Shown: positions 8,783-17,155 of the stretch, in pieces | Layout of the letters: each line of letters begins with the position of its first letter | Numbering within the stretch: position 1 is the stretch's first letter | From: Azospirillum sp. B21 | GTDB lineage: Bacteria; Pseudomonadota; Alphaproteobacteria; Azospirillales; Azospirillaceae | DNA: 64,000 bases | Direction: 5' to 3' | Assembly (NCBI RefSeq): GCF_008364825.1 | Contig: NZ_VTTO01000005.1 | Span: forward strand, 1 to 64,000 | Translations under genes and position numbers: made by a program | The notes under the pieces: generated by a model | Databases searched by the model: none | What the model saw: only the letters and a program-made list of their open reading frames with translations | Told to the model about the DNA's origin: nothing

Positions 8783-9268
8783 CTAGATGGACCAGGGCCA
8801 GATCGGCACCGGCAGGGCGAGAGCCTTCACGAACAGAAGGACCGCCCCGGCGGTGACGGACAGGCCGAACAGGATGACTTCGAACAGGCGGCTTTCGCGG
8901 CTGGCCGCGGCGGCCAGCAGGACCGCCGAGAAGGAGGCTGCCACCAGACCGGCGTCCTCGATCAGGAGCGCGAAGGCGCCGACGGCGACGGCGATTCCCA
9001 ATATCGGCCGCGTCTGCACCCGCTCGATGCCGGCATGTCCCCGCGCCAGGCCGCGGCCGGCGAAGAACAGGCCGAAGCCGAGAAGGATCAGCGCGATGGC
9101 GCGCGGCATGTAGCCGGGCCCCATATCGGCCGCGGAGCCGCCGGAGAGCCTCGACGTCGCGGCGAAGGCGCCTGCCGACACCGCGATCAGGAAAACGCCG
9201 AACAGAAGGTCGGGCCAGTCGAGCCGCCGCCCCTGCGGCCGGAGCTGGGACATGTCGAAATGGGGCAT
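8783..9268 (-). CDS. tctB: TctB-family tripartite transporter, small membrane subunit
   Basis: A 161-aa protein with about four membrane helices (LLFGVFLIAVSAGAFAA, AIALILLGFGLFFAG, a middle pair around GIAVAVGAFALLIED, and FGLSVTAGAVLLFVKAL). It carries the GPGYMPR motif after the first helix, typical of TctB. It is the small partner of TctA. The start at MPHFDMSQ follows the family's short cytoplasmic tail; MSQLRPQ five codons later is possible. It lies 22 nt after tctC and 16 nt before tctA. Confidence 0.88.
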   Translation of the reverse strand: MPHFDMSQLRPQGRRLDWPDLLFGVFLIAVSAGAFAATSRLSGGSAADMGPGYMPRAIALILLGFGLFFAGRGLARGHAGIERVQTRPILGIAVAVGAFALLIEDAGLVAASFSAVLLAAAASRESRLFEVILFGLSVTAGAVLLFVKALALPVPIWPWSI

Positions 9269-9290
9269 GGCGAATGTCCGGGGAAGCTGG

Positions 9291-10268
9291 TCAGTTGGTC
9301 TTGATGTCCGCGGCGCGGACGATGCCGCCCCAGGACTCGATGTTGGTGGCGAGCCATGCCTTGACCTCGTCCGGCGTGCCGGGGCGCACCATGCCGCCCT
9401 GTTCCGCGACCTTTTCCTTGATCTCCGGCATTGCAAGGATCTTCTGAAGCTCGGCATTCAGCTTGGAGATCACCTCCGGCGGCGCCTTGCCGGTGGTCAG
9501 AATGGCCTGCCACGTCCCGGCATCGGCCAGCGGGAGCCCGGCCTCCTTGAAGGTCTGCGCGTCCGGCAGGGTGGGCAGCCGGGCATCGCCGGTCACGGCG
9601 ATGCCGACGAGCTGCTTGGATGTCACGAAGGGCAGCGTCGCGGTGGCGCCGTTGATGATCACCGTGCTTTCGCCCGACACGACCGCGCGCGACGCCGCGG
9701 CGCCGCCCTTGTAGGGCACGGCCTTCCACTCGATGCCGAGATCGTGGGCCAGCGCCACCGACGTGATGTGGTTGAGCGCGCCGACGCCGGAGTTGGCGAC
9801 GGCCAGCTTGCCGGGGTTGGCCTTGGCGTAGGCCACCAGTTCCGGAACGGTCTTGGCCGGCACGGACGGATGCACCGCCATCACATAGGGGCCGAACATC
9901 ACCATTCCGACCGGCGCCAGATCCTTCTGCACGTCGTAGGACAGGTCCGGGAACAGGCTGGGAGCCACCGCCAGCGAGCCGATGTCCATCAGCAGAAGCG
10001 TGTGCCCGTCCGGCCGGGCCTTCGCCACGGCATCGGCGCCAATGTTGCCCGCGGCACCCGGCTTGTTCTCCACCACCACCGGCTGGCCGACCGCTTCGGA
10101 CAGCTTGGGGCCGATGAGGCGGGCGAGAATGTCGGACGTGCCGCCGGGTGCGAAGGGTACCACGATGCGCACCGGGCGGTCGAACGACTGTGCCTGCACG
10201 AGGGTGGGAATGATGGCGCTGCACAGCGCCAGGGCAGCGACAGCCGCCCCCAGACGACGAAACTTCAT
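9291..10268 (-). CDS. tctC: TctC/Bug-family periplasmic carboxylate-binding protein
   Basis: A 325-aa exported binding protein. A signal peptide (MKFRRLGAAVAALALCS, cleavage after VQAQ) precedes the Bug domain with RIVVPFAPGGTSDILARLIGPKLSE, a hallmark of the family, and VVENKPGAAGNIGADAVAKA. Bug proteins bind carboxylates, nicotinate and similar compounds in the periplasm and hand them to TctAB. The ATG was chosen because GGAGGAAAC lies 5 nt upstream; the longer in-frame extension has no signal sequence at its front. It is the first gene of the tctCBA-aldolase operon and is divergent from a LysR-type gene. Confidence 0.93.
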   Translation of the reverse strand: MKFRRLGAAVAALALCSAIIPTLVQAQSFDRPVRIVVPFAPGGTSDILARLIGPKLSEAVGQPVVVENKPGAAGNIGADAVAKARPDGHTLLLMDIGSLAVAPSLFPDLSYDVQKDLAPVGMVMFGPYVMAVHPSVPAKTVPELVAYAKANPGKLAVANSGVGALNHITSVALAHDLGIEWKAVPYKGGAAASRAVVSGESTVIINGATATLPFVTSKQLVGIAVTGDARLPTLPDAQTFKEAGLPLADAGTWQAILTTGKAPPEVISKLNAELQKILAMPEIKEKVAEQGGMVRPGTPDEVKAWLATNIESWGGIVRAADIKTN

Positions 10269-10388
10269 CGACGTTTCCTCCACTTGGCGATTTTTCGCGC
10301 GTGTCGTGCCTGTGGTCGGCGGCACATTTTTGTTCGCAGCGTTGAAGGTATGTTACACGGACTGTCGTTGCTTAATGAGTTGTTCTGC

Positions 10389-10402
10389 GCATCGATCGAT
10401 GC
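10389..10402. promoter_or_regulatory. Perfect 14-bp palindrome before LysR-type gene
   Basis: GCATCGATCGATGC is fully self-complementary and lies 13 bp before the chosen regulator start. A further ATCGAT follows at 10412-10417, overlapping the start codon. The position in the 147-bp tctC/lysR divergent region suggests an operator or an mRNA structure covering the ribosome site. It could also be chance. Confidence 0.3.
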
Positions 10403-10415
10403 CATTTTTGGATCG

Positions 10416-11354
10416 ATGTTCGAACTCAGCCATCTTCGATGCTTCGTCGCGGTTGCCGAGGAACTGCATTTCGGCCGGGCCGCCGCGCGCCTGAACCTCA
10501 CGCAATCGCCGCTCAGCCGTCAGATACAGCTGCTGGAACATGCGCTGGACGTTCGGCTTCTGGACCGCACCAGCCGTTCCGTCACCCTGACGCGGGCGGG
10601 GCATAACTTCCTGCCGGAAGCGCGCCGGCTTCTTCGCCTCGCGGAGGGCGCCGCCCTGGCCGCCCGGCGGACGGCGATCGGCGAGGAGGGCACGGTGACG
10701 CTGGGCTTTACCGCGGCCTCCGGATATGAATTCCTGCCGCGGCTGATCCAGACGCTGCGGGAGACGGCGCCGGGGATCGATCTGGACCTGAAGGAGATGG
10801 TGTCGGCCGACCAACTGGACTCGCTGACGGCCGGGCGAATCGACATCGGCCTGATCCGTCCGTCCTACAACCGCCGTGAATTCGACTCGCTGTGCGTGGT
10901 GCGCGAACCGCTGGTGCTGGCCGCACCGGAAGGCCATCCCTTGGCCACGTTTCCGGAGGTGTCGATCACCGACCTCGACCACCAGCCGATGGTGGCCTAT
11001 TCACCGTATGAGGCGCGATACTTCTACGACCTGCTCGCCACCCTCTTCACCAGCGCCGGGGTCCGCCCGCGCTATGCGCAGCACATCAGCCAGATCCACA
11101 CGATCCTGGGGCTGGTGAAGGCGGGAATCGGGCTGGCGCTGGTGCCGCGCGCGGCGCTCAATCTGCGTTTCCAGGGGGTGGTGCTGCGGCCGCTTGCGGG
11201 CGATGCGCATCCGATCGTGGAACTGCACGCGGTCTGGCGTCCGAGAAACGCCAATCCTGCGGTGGCGACGGTGCAGACGGTCCTGCGCGAGATCGCCGGC
11301 GAACGCCGGACGCGCGGACAATCGCCCGTTTGCTCACCATCGGCCGCCGGATGA
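10416..11354 (+). CDS. LysR-family transcriptional regulator
   Basis: A 312-aa protein with the N-terminal winged helix (MFELSHLRCFVAVAEELHFGRAAARLNLTQ is the start; SPLSRQIQLLE is the recognition helix). A periplasmic-binding-like effector domain follows, with VTLGFTAASGYEFLP and GLVKAGIGLALVP. The opening is typical of the BenM/CatM-like group. It is divergent from tctCBA and so probably senses an intermediate of the imported acid and activates that operon. An upstream in-frame ATG at 10350 would add 22 residues not typical of the family. It ends 22 bp from the convergent hemerythrin gene. Confidence 0.9.
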   Translation: MFELSHLRCFVAVAEELHFGRAAARLNLTQSPLSRQIQLLEHALDVRLLDRTSRSVTLTRAGHNFLPEARRLLRLAEGAALAARRTAIGEEGTVTLGFTAASGYEFLPRLIQTLRETAPGIDLDLKEMVSADQLDSLTAGRIDIGLIRPSYNRREFDSLCVVREPLVLAAPEGHPLATFPEVSITDLDHQPMVAYSPYEARYFYDLLATLFTSAGVRPRYAQHISQIHTILGLVKAGIGLALVPRAALNLRFQGVVLRPLAGDAHPIVELHAVWRPRNANPAVATVQTVLREIAGERRTRGQSPVCSPSAAG

Positions 11355-11376
11355 AGTTTCCAATTCTGAGCCCGGT

Positions 11377-11955
11377 CTAACCGCCCTGGCGTCCGTAGCC
11401 GATCGGCGGCGGGGCCAGATCCAGAATGCGCCGGTAGAGCCGCTCCGCCTCCTCCTTCGGCTTGATGCCGAACAGGGGATTGTCGTTCTCGCGGAAGGCG
11501 TCGTCTATCCCGCGCCAATCCTCCTCCGTCAGCACCCGTTCGGCCAGCGGCAGCAGCTGTTCCTCCTCGGTCTGGAGATGGGCGTATTCCAAGGTGGCGT
11601 AGCGTTCGGCCGTGGCGAAGAAATCCTCCGCCGCGCCGTCGTCGCCGGCCTCGAAACAAACCAGCTGGCGTTTCAGCGTCTCGATCATCGGATAGCCCAG
11701 CGCGTGTTCGCGCTCCAGCTTGCCGAGCAGGGCTTCGGCTTCCGGCGCGCGGCGGCGGACGGCGGCGAAGAGGAATCGGTCCTCCTTCGGGTGGTGCCAG
11801 TGGTCGGGATAGCTGACGATGTAGTCGAGGATGGCGCGCAGCAGGGAGAAGTCGGGGGAGGCCCCGCCGCGGATGGCGCGGATCTGGTGGCGCAGGGCGT
11901 GCAGCACCGCGGCGATGGCGAAATGCTCGTCCTTGATGATGCGGATGGCGTCCAT
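11377..11955 (-). CDS. Hemerythrin HHE domain protein
   Basis: A 192-aa soluble four-helix protein. The diiron ligands are visible as IIKDEHFAIAAVLHAL near residue 10, YPDHWHHPKEDRFLF near residue 50, the EREHALG helix near 80, and YAHLQTEEEQLLP near 125. This is the H, HxxxE, H, HxxxE pattern of bacterial hemerythrin-like proteins, which bind O2 or respond to iron, oxygen or NO. It starts 34 nt after iacG on the same strand and may be the last gene of the auxin operon. The chain of oxygenases in that operon makes an oxygen-handling role attractive, but this is only inference. Confidence 0.88.
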   Translation of the reverse strand: MDAIRIIKDEHFAIAAVLHALRHQIRAIRGGASPDFSLLRAILDYIVSYPDHWHHPKEDRFLFAAVRRRAPEAEALLGKLEREHALGYPMIETLKRQLVCFEAGDDGAAEDFFATAERYATLEYAHLQTEEEQLLPLAERVLTEEDWRGIDDAFRENDNPLFGIKPKEEAERLYRRILDLAPPPIGYGRQGG

Positions 11956-11989
11956 GCTGGGTCGGTCTCCCCGATCTGGGTGGTGAGGA

Positions 11990-12508
11990 TCAGGGCAGCG
12001 CACGCGAGGCGTCGCCCAGCCGGTGGTAGGCGCGGTTGAAGTAGACGAGGCCGCCGTCGGGCCTGCCTTCGGGTCCCGCGTCGCGCTGGCGGATGTCGAC
12101 GACCTGACAGTAGAAGACGCTGTGGGTGCCGACGCTGTGGGTGTCGACGATGCGGCAGTCGAAGTTGACCAGCGCGCCGGCCAGCGCCGGGCTGCCGGTC
12201 TCCAGGCTGGTCCAGTCGGCATGGGCAAAGCGTTCGTCGGCCGACAGGGCGCGGTTGGAGAAGACCTCCGACAGCGACTGCTGCGCCCCGCACAGCGGGT
12301 TGACGCACAGCACCCCATTCTCCGTGAAGGCCCGATGCACGAAGGAGGACTGGTTCAGGCAGACCAGCAGGGTCGGCGGCTGGTCGGTCACGCTGCACAC
12401 CGCAGTGGCGGTGAAGCCGGCCCGGCCGCCCGGTCCGGCGGTGGTGATGATGTTCACGGCACCGGTCAGCATCGACATGCCGTTGCGGAAGCGGGAAACC
12501 TCAACCAT
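11990..12508 (-). CDS. iacG: Flavin reductase, IacG-type
   Basis: A 172-aa flavin reductase of the HpaC/RutF family (flavin-binding split barrel). It opens with [35 protein letters not shown] and has the flavin-contact segment [15 protein letters not shown]. It would supply reduced FAD or FMN from NADH to the two-component monooxygenase IacA, the first step of auxin breakdown. The gene lies 17 nt after iacF at the end of the iac series, exactly where iacG is found in the known iacHABICDEFG order. Confidence 0.88.
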   Translation of the reverse strand: MVEVSRFRNGMSMLTGAVNIITTAGPGGRAGFTATAVCSVTDQPPTLLVCLNQSSFVHRAFTENGVLCVNPLCGAQQSLSEVFSNRALSADERFAHADWTSLETGSPALAGALVNFDCRIVDTHSVGTHSVFYCQVVDIRQRDAGPEGRPDGGLVYFNRAYHRLGDASRALP

Positions 12509-12525
12509 TGGGGGAGTCCTTGGTC

Positions 12526-13488
12526 TCAGATGTCGAGGACGAGCGTGTCGGTGCGGGCGCGCGAACAGCAGAGCAGGATCTGGTCGTTGTCGGCCTTCTC
12601 CTCGTCGGTCAGGAAGACGTCGCGGTGGTCCGGAATGCCCTCCAGCACGGTGCACAGGCAGGTGCCGCAGACGCCCTGTTCGCAGGACATCTGCACCTTG
12701 ATGCCGATGCGGCCGAGCGCCTGGACGATCGTTTCGTCCTCCGCCACCTGCACGGTCTTGCCGCTGCGCTTCGCCACCACCTCGAAGGCACCGCCGCCGG
12801 TGGCGACCTCCGCCTGGAAATATTCGCGGTGGATGTGCTCGGCGGGCAGGCCGAGGCGGGTCGCCTCGCCGATCACCCAGTCCATGAAGCCGGTCGGGCC
12901 GCAGACATAGAGGTGCGTGCCGGCGGGCGCGCTGCCGAGCAGGTCGGGCAGGTCGAGGCGCTGGCCGGCCGGGCCGTCGTCGAGATGCAGCGCGCTGCGG
13001 TCGCGGAACGCCGCTTCGGCCAGTTCGCCCAGGAAGGCGCAGGCGTCACGGCTGCGGCCGCAGTAGTGCAGCTCGAAACTGCCGCCCGCCGTCGCCAGGG
13101 CGTGGGCCATGGCGATCATCGGGGTGATGCCGATGCCGCCGCCGATCAGGATGGAATGGGCCGCCTCCGCCGCCAGCGGGAACAGGTTGCGCGGCAGGCC
13201 GACCGCGACCTCCGTCCCCTCCTGCAAGCCCTCATGCGCTGCGACCGAGCCGCCGCGCGAGGCGGGATCGCGCAGGATGCCCAGCCGGTAGCGGCTGCGG
13301 TCGGCCGGGTCGCCGCACAGCGAATATTGCCGGACCAGCCCCGGCGCCAGATGGAGGTCGACATGCGCCCCGGCCTCGAAGGGCGGCAGCGGGTTGCCGG
13401 TCCTGTCGATAAGGTCCAGCAGCAGCACCCCGTTCCCTTCGACCCGGCGGCGGGCCACCGTCAGCGTCAGCGTGTCTTGCGTCGTCAT
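12526..13488 (-). CDS. iacF: Ferredoxin reductase-type electron transfer protein, IacF
   Basis: A 320-aa phthalate dioxygenase reductase/VanB-type protein with three parts. An FMN-binding barrel has [15 protein letters not shown] near residue 55. A nucleotide-binding domain has [16 protein letters not shown] near 110 and [12 protein letters not shown] near 200. A C-terminal plant-type 2Fe-2S domain holds [16 protein letters not shown], with the last cysteine position replaced by the usual downstream loop. It would pass electrons from NADH to the Rieske oxygenase IacC/IacD. It sits 12 nt after iacE and 17 nt before iacG. Confidence 0.92.
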   Translation of the reverse strand: MTTQDTLTLTVARRRVEGNGVLLLDLIDRTGNPLPPFEAGAHVDLHLAPGLVRQYSLCGDPADRSRYRLGILRDPASRGGSVAAHEGLQEGTEVAVGLPRNLFPLAAEAAHSILIGGGIGITPMIAMAHALATAGGSFELHYCGRSRDACAFLGELAEAAFRDRSALHLDDGPAGQRLDLPDLLGSAPAGTHLYVCGPTGFMDWVIGEATRLGLPAEHIHREYFQAEVATGGGAFEVVAKRSGKTVQVAEDETIVQALGRIGIKVQMSCEQGVCGTCLCTVLEGIPDHRDVFLTDEEKADNDQILLCCSRARTDTLVLDI

Positions 13489-13500
13489 GACCGTCTTTCC

Positions 13501-14241
13501 TCAGCGCATGAAGATGCCGCCGTTGATGTCCCAGGCCGCACCGGTGGTGAAATCCGCATCCGGCGAGGCCAGCTCCACCGCCATCCTCGCGACGAAGGCG
13601 GGGTTGCCCAGCCGTTTCACCGGGATCATGCCGATCAGCGTTTCCAGCCGCTCCGGCGGGACGGAGGCGCGGACCGACGGCAGTTCCATCGGGCCGGGGG
13701 CGATGGCGTTAACGGTGACGTTGCTGGCCGCCAGTTCGCGGGCGAAGATCTTGGTCAGCGTCAGGATGCCGGCCTTGGAGGAGGCATAATGCGCCCCCGA
13801 CGCCGTGCCGCCATTCTGCCCAGCCAGCGAGGCGATGTTGACGATGCGGCCGTAGCCGGCCTTCGCCAGATGGGCGCCGAAGACCTGACAGCCGAGGAAA
13901 GTGCCGCGCAGGTTGACGGTCAGCACCGCGTCGAATTCCTCCGGCGTGATCTGCATGACCGGGGTCATCGGCGTCATCGCGGCGTTGTTGACCGCCACAT
14001 GCAGCGCCCCCCAGCGGGCCAGCGCGGCATCGAGCGCCGTGGAGAAATCCGCCTTGCGGGTGACGTCGAGCACCAGCGGCAGCACCGCCTTGCCCAACGG
14101 ATCCAGGCTTGCCGCCGCATCATTCACCGCGTCCTCGGCGACGTCGGTCAGGGCGACGCAGTAGCCGGCGGCGAGGAACTGTTCGGCGATGACCCGGCCC
14201 AGCCCCTGGGCCGCGCCGGTGACGAGAGCGACCTGTGCCAT
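13501..14241 (-). CDS. iacE: Short-chain dehydrogenase, IacE
   Basis: A 246-aa classical SDR. VTGAAQGLGRVIAEQF is the cofactor loop, AVNNAAM the central strand, and YASSKAG contains the catalytic Tyr-x3-Lys. NVTVNAIAPGPM follows. The length is normal and the C-terminus ends GGIFMR. In the iac pathway IacE acts on an early oxidised indole intermediate. It lies 15 nt after iacD and 12 nt before iacF with an AAGGAG ribosome site. Without the neighbours only 'SDR oxidoreductase' could be claimed. Confidence 0.88.
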   Translation of the reverse strand: MAQVALVTGAAQGLGRVIAEQFLAAGYCVALTDVAEDAVNDAAASLDPLGKAVLPLVLDVTRKADFSTALDAALARWGALHVAVNNAAMTPMTPVMQITPEEFDAVLTVNLRGTFLGCQVFGAHLAKAGYGRIVNIASLAGQNGGTASGAHYASSKAGILTLTKIFARELAASNVTVNAIAPGPMELPSVRASVPPERLETLIGMIPVKRLGNPAFVARMAVELASPDADFTTGAAWDINGGIFMR

Positions 14242-14256
14242 CCCGTGGGCTCCTTG

Positions 14257-14733
14257 TCAGAGGATGTAGCCGATGCTGTGCAGTGCGTCGGTGGAGTTCA
14301 CCAGCCGGACGATCTTGCTCTTCAGCCGGAAACCGTCGCCGCTGCGGGCCAGCTCGTAGGTGACGTCGGCGGTGTAGTCGCGCAGCGTCTCCTTGCGGAA
14401 CTCGCGCAGATGCTGGGCGGCGCGGACGGTGACGGTGGCGCCGTCGTCGGCCAGGATGCGGAAGCGCGACAGCGAGCGCACGGTGCGCGAGGCCGGCTGG
14501 GTCGAGACGGACTCGCCGCCGGTCAGGCGGGCGACGCGCTTGGCCCGCATGTCGGCGTCGTCATAGGCGTAGTTCAGCCGGTCGGCGAGGTCCGTTGCCT
14601 CGGGATCGATCGGCACGATGTAGAGGCCGTCGGCGGTCCATTGCGCCAGCCAGTCCTGATACTCGCGGTGGTCGAGCATGTCGGCCTCCTGCCAGAGGAA
14701 GGCACCGACCTCGGTGAGGAGTTGGGTGTTCAT
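14257..14733 (-). CDS. iacD: Aromatic-ring-hydroxylating dioxygenase beta subunit, IacD
   Basis: A 158-aa small subunit of a Rieske oxygenase (SnoaL/NTF2-like fold). It has the common beta-subunit start VGAFLWQEADMLDHREYQDWLAQWTADG-like sequence and the run RVARLTGGESVSTQPASRTVRSLSRF near residue 75. It has no metal sites of its own and serves as a structural partner of IacC. A repeat element of about 120 bp separates it from iacC, giving a 186-nt gap that is much longer than any other gap in this operon. Confidence 0.92.
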   Translation of the reverse strand: MNTQLLTEVGAFLWQEADMLDHREYQDWLAQWTADGLYIVPIDPEATDLADRLNYAYDDADMRAKRVARLTGGESVSTQPASRTVRSLSRFRILADDGATVTVRAAQHLREFRKETLRDYTADVTYELARSGDGFRLKSKIVRLVNSTDALHSIGYIL

Positions 14734-14778
14734 AGAGTGTGTCTCCGGGGGGAGTGGTGTGGCGGCGGGGGAGTGTTG

Positions 14779-14900
14779 CCCCCTCCCTAACCCTCCCCCT
14801 CTTCGAGGGAGAGGGGACTGCCGCTGTTCAGCAAATCTTCCCCTCTCCCGCGAAGCGGGGGAGGGAGGGACCCGCGGCGCAGCCGTGGGAGGGAGGGGGC
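14779..14900. repeat. GC-rich paired-hairpin intergenic repeat (copy 1)
   Basis: A CCCTAACCCT-containing hairpin arm at 14779-14818 is followed after about 20 nt by an inverted related arm, 14839-14870, then a closing GGGAGGGAGGGGGC at 14887-14900. The same design occurs at 35068-35175 and 62281-62421. It lies between iacC and iacD, inside an operon, and could form strong stem-loops in the transcript. Confidence 0.75.
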
Positions 14901-14919
14901 ACGAGGGGGATTCGCACCC

Positions 14920-16197
14920 TCACTCCGTCATCAGCTTCTTCCACTGCTGATAGGCGGCGCGCATGCCGGTCTCGGCGCTGACGTCGCCGGCGCGGCCGTC
15001 TTCGGTGATGCGCTCGCCGGGTAGGCCGCGGTTCAGCAGGATCCACAAATCGTTGCCGGCCTGGGCGCCCTTCTGCACCCGCTCCCAAGCTTCGGAGTCA
15101 TCCGGGGTGCCGAAGCCCATCGGACCCTGGAAATGCTCGTGCAGGCGAAGGCGGGCGCGGTTGGCGGCGGCGGGGCCGCCGTCCATGGTGATGACGGCGT
15201 GGTGGATCTCCGTCTCGTTCACCGACACCGGGCGCAGCACGCGGAAGAAGGCCATCGAACAGGCGATGTTGGGGAACAGGTTCAGGTTGAAGCCCGACCC
15301 GCCGACGGTGCGGACGATGCGCCGCACCTTGGCCTCGTCATGGCCCTCACGGCGCAGTTCCTCAGCCAGCTCCGCGAAGCGGGCGGGGACGGGGGCGTCG
15401 AGATTCTCCTCCAGGTCCACCAGTTCGGGGATCATCACCATGACGCTGTGACCGTTGCCGAGATCCTCGACGAAGCCGGGGCCGTTGACGAAGTCCAGCA
15501 TGCGCTCGGTCTGCTCGTCGACCGAGGACAGGAAGGACTTGTGGACGACCGGGAAATGATAGCCGTCGGTGGTGTTCTCCAGCTGGATCTTCCAGTTGCC
15601 GGGGAAGCGGAAGCGGTGCTCGCCGGCCACCTTGATCGGGTAGCCGCCGCCCTGCTTCATGAACAGGTCCATCCACTTCTTCGCCGGGCCGAGCCAGTCG
15701 GCGAGCGGCTCGATGTCCTCGCGGAAGCTGGCGAAGACCATGCCGGCATATTCCTCGACCCGCAGGCTCTTCAGCGGATACTCGCCCTTGTCGAGGCACT
15801 GGCCGTAGCTTTCCGGATGGGGCACGCCGCGCAGACTGCCGTCCAGGCCGTAGCTCCAGCCGTGATAGGGGCAGACGAAGCTGTTGGTTCGGCCCTTCTT
15901 CTCTTCGCAGACCGTGGCGGCGCGGTGGCGGCAGCGGTTCAGCAGGACATGGATCTTCTGCTTGCGGTCGCGCACCACCACCACCGGCTGGCGGCCGACA
16001 TAGGTGGACTTGTAGTCGCCGGCCTCCTTCACTTCGCTGACATGGGCGACCCAGACCCAGCAGTTGGCGAAGATGCGGTCCATCTCCTGCTCGAAGATCG
16101 CCGGGTCGGTGTAGAGCGAGGTGTGGGCGCGGTCGGCGCGCACGAGGTCGGCAAGGTCGCGGCTTGCAGCCGGCGGGGCTTTGAGATCGATGGCCAT
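14920..16197 (-). CDS. iacC: Rieske aromatic dioxygenase alpha subunit, IacC
   Basis: A 425-aa large oxygenase subunit. The Rieske 2Fe-2S domain shows CRHRAATVCEEKKG, then NSFVCPYHGWSYGLDG (C-x-H and C-x2-H) near residues 85-115. The catalytic domain shows the mononuclear-iron histidines in NTTDGYHFPVVHKSFL near 210. Subunits of this type add O2 to an aromatic ring using electrons from a reductase, here IacF. In the iac pathway IacC/D/F act on an oxidised indole acetic acid derivative on the way to catechol. It is flanked by iacI (53-nt gap) and, across a repeat, by iacD. Confidence 0.93.
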   Translation of the reverse strand: MAIDLKAPPAASRDLADLVRADRAHTSLYTDPAIFEQEMDRIFANCWVWVAHVSEVKEAGDYKSTYVGRQPVVVVRDRKQKIHVLLNRCRHRAATVCEEKKGRTNSFVCPYHGWSYGLDGSLRGVPHPESYGQCLDKGEYPLKSLRVEEYAGMVFASFREDIEPLADWLGPAKKWMDLFMKQGGGYPIKVAGEHRFRFPGNWKIQLENTTDGYHFPVVHKSFLSSVDEQTERMLDFVNGPGFVEDLGNGHSVMVMIPELVDLEENLDAPVPARFAELAEELRREGHDEAKVRRIVRTVGGSGFNLNLFPNIACSMAFFRVLRPVSVNETEIHHAVITMDGGPAAANRARLRLHEHFQGPMGFGTPDDSEAWERVQKGAQAGNDLWILLNRGLPGERITEDGRAGDVSAETGMRAAYQQWKKLMTE

Positions 16198-16250
16198 GGC
16201 TATGGTCTTTCCGTCTTAAGGGCGGAGAAGGGGAGCGGAGAGGAGGGGGG

Positions 16251-16778
16251 TCACTCCGGGACCGGAACCGGGTCGGGACGGTTCCAGCTGTCGACCGGGC
16301 GGCTAAACAGGTTTTCGGTGCGGAAATGGCTCATGCGCCAGGCGCTCTCTTCCAGGCGGAAATCCACCGTCAGCCGGGCGGCGTTCAGGTGCGATCCGCC
16401 GGCGGCGAAGGTCGAGGTCTGCAACATGATCCAAGTGCCTTCCGCCGTGTCTGGACTGGTTGTCCGGATCAGCTCGGAGGTCAGGAAATGGACGTTCAGC
16501 GCGAAGTGGGAGGGTTCGACCATGTATTTGGCGAACATCTCCCGCAGGGCCGCACGGCCGGTAATCCGGCCGAAGGTCTTTGCGTATTTTTCGCCGATGC
16601 CCTCCCACACCGCGTCGCGCGTGAACAGGCCGGCAAGCTCGTCCAACGGCGTCGCCGGGGTCAGTGCGTCGCACAGCGCCATGTAGCGGACCATGCAGGC
16701 GCGGACGGCGGCCTCCGCCTCGAAGCGGGCGAGGCGTGCCGCCAGTTCGCCGGGATCGGCGGGGAGGGCGGCGGTCAT
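16251..16778 (-). CDS. iacI: SnoaL/NTF2-like small protein, IacI
   Basis: A 175-aa protein with the SnoaL-like pattern LAGLFTRDAVWEGIGEKYAKTFGRITGRAALREMF near residues 45-80 and a conserved TEGTWIMLQT-like strand (AEGTWIMLQT). Its role in auxin breakdown is not settled; iacI in other bacteria is a small gene of this kind. The ATG overlaps the iacB stop as ATGA, a sign of translational coupling. The start at MTAALPADPGE was chosen for that overlap rather than the extension to 16832. A dioxygenase beta-subunit-like fold is an alternative description. Confidence 0.78.
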   Translation of the reverse strand: MTAALPADPGELAARLARFEAEAAVRACMVRYMALCDALTPATPLDELAGLFTRDAVWEGIGEKYAKTFGRITGRAALREMFAKYMVEPSHFALNVHFLTSELIRTTSPDTAEGTWIMLQTSTFAAGGSHLNAARLTVDFRLEESAWRMSHFRTENLFSRPVDSWNRPDPVPVPE

Positions 16779-17134
16779 TGCGGGATCACCAACTCGCGGC
16801 CGACGCGGGCCTCGACGCGGCAGTATTTCCACAGCTTGAAGGTGCCGTCGCCGACGGGCGTGACGCGGAACAGGTTGCAGGCGGCGGTCACCGTCTCGAT
16901 GTCCGGCACGTCGGCCAGCACATAGGTGGTCCAGGGCCAGTTGGTGGACGGGCCGACCATGATCTGGTCGTCGTCCAGGTTGCCCAGCACGTTGACGCCC
17001 GGCAGCTCGCCGATGCCGCGCATCATGGCGGAAAAGGCGCCCCAGACCTGCTTGGCCTCTTCCGCCGTCGCGTCGAAGAAGTTCTGGTTGACGCCGATGC
17101 AGAACAGAACGCGCAGGGGCTTCTTGTCGCTCAT
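16775..17134 (-). CDS. iacB: Small conserved protein, IacB
   Basis: A 119-aa protein with no enzyme motif I can name. It contains RVLFCIGVNQNFFDA, then GIGELPGVNVLGNLDDDQ and WPWTTYVLADVPDI, and looks like a compact alpha/beta (possibly dimeric ferredoxin-like) domain. Size and position between iacA and iacI match IacB of the Pseudomonas putida 1290 iac cluster. It begins 21 nt after iacA with a GGAGACC ribosome site. Function is unknown even in studied strains. Confidence 0.78.
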   Translation of the reverse strand: MSDKKPLRVLFCIGVNQNFFDATAEEAKQVWGAFSAMMRGIGELPGVNVLGNLDDDQIMVGPSTNWPWTTYVLADVPDIETVTAACNLFRVTPVGDGTFKLWKYCRVEARVGRELVIPQ

Positions 17135-17155
17135 GGAAGGTCTCCGGGGTGGGGG

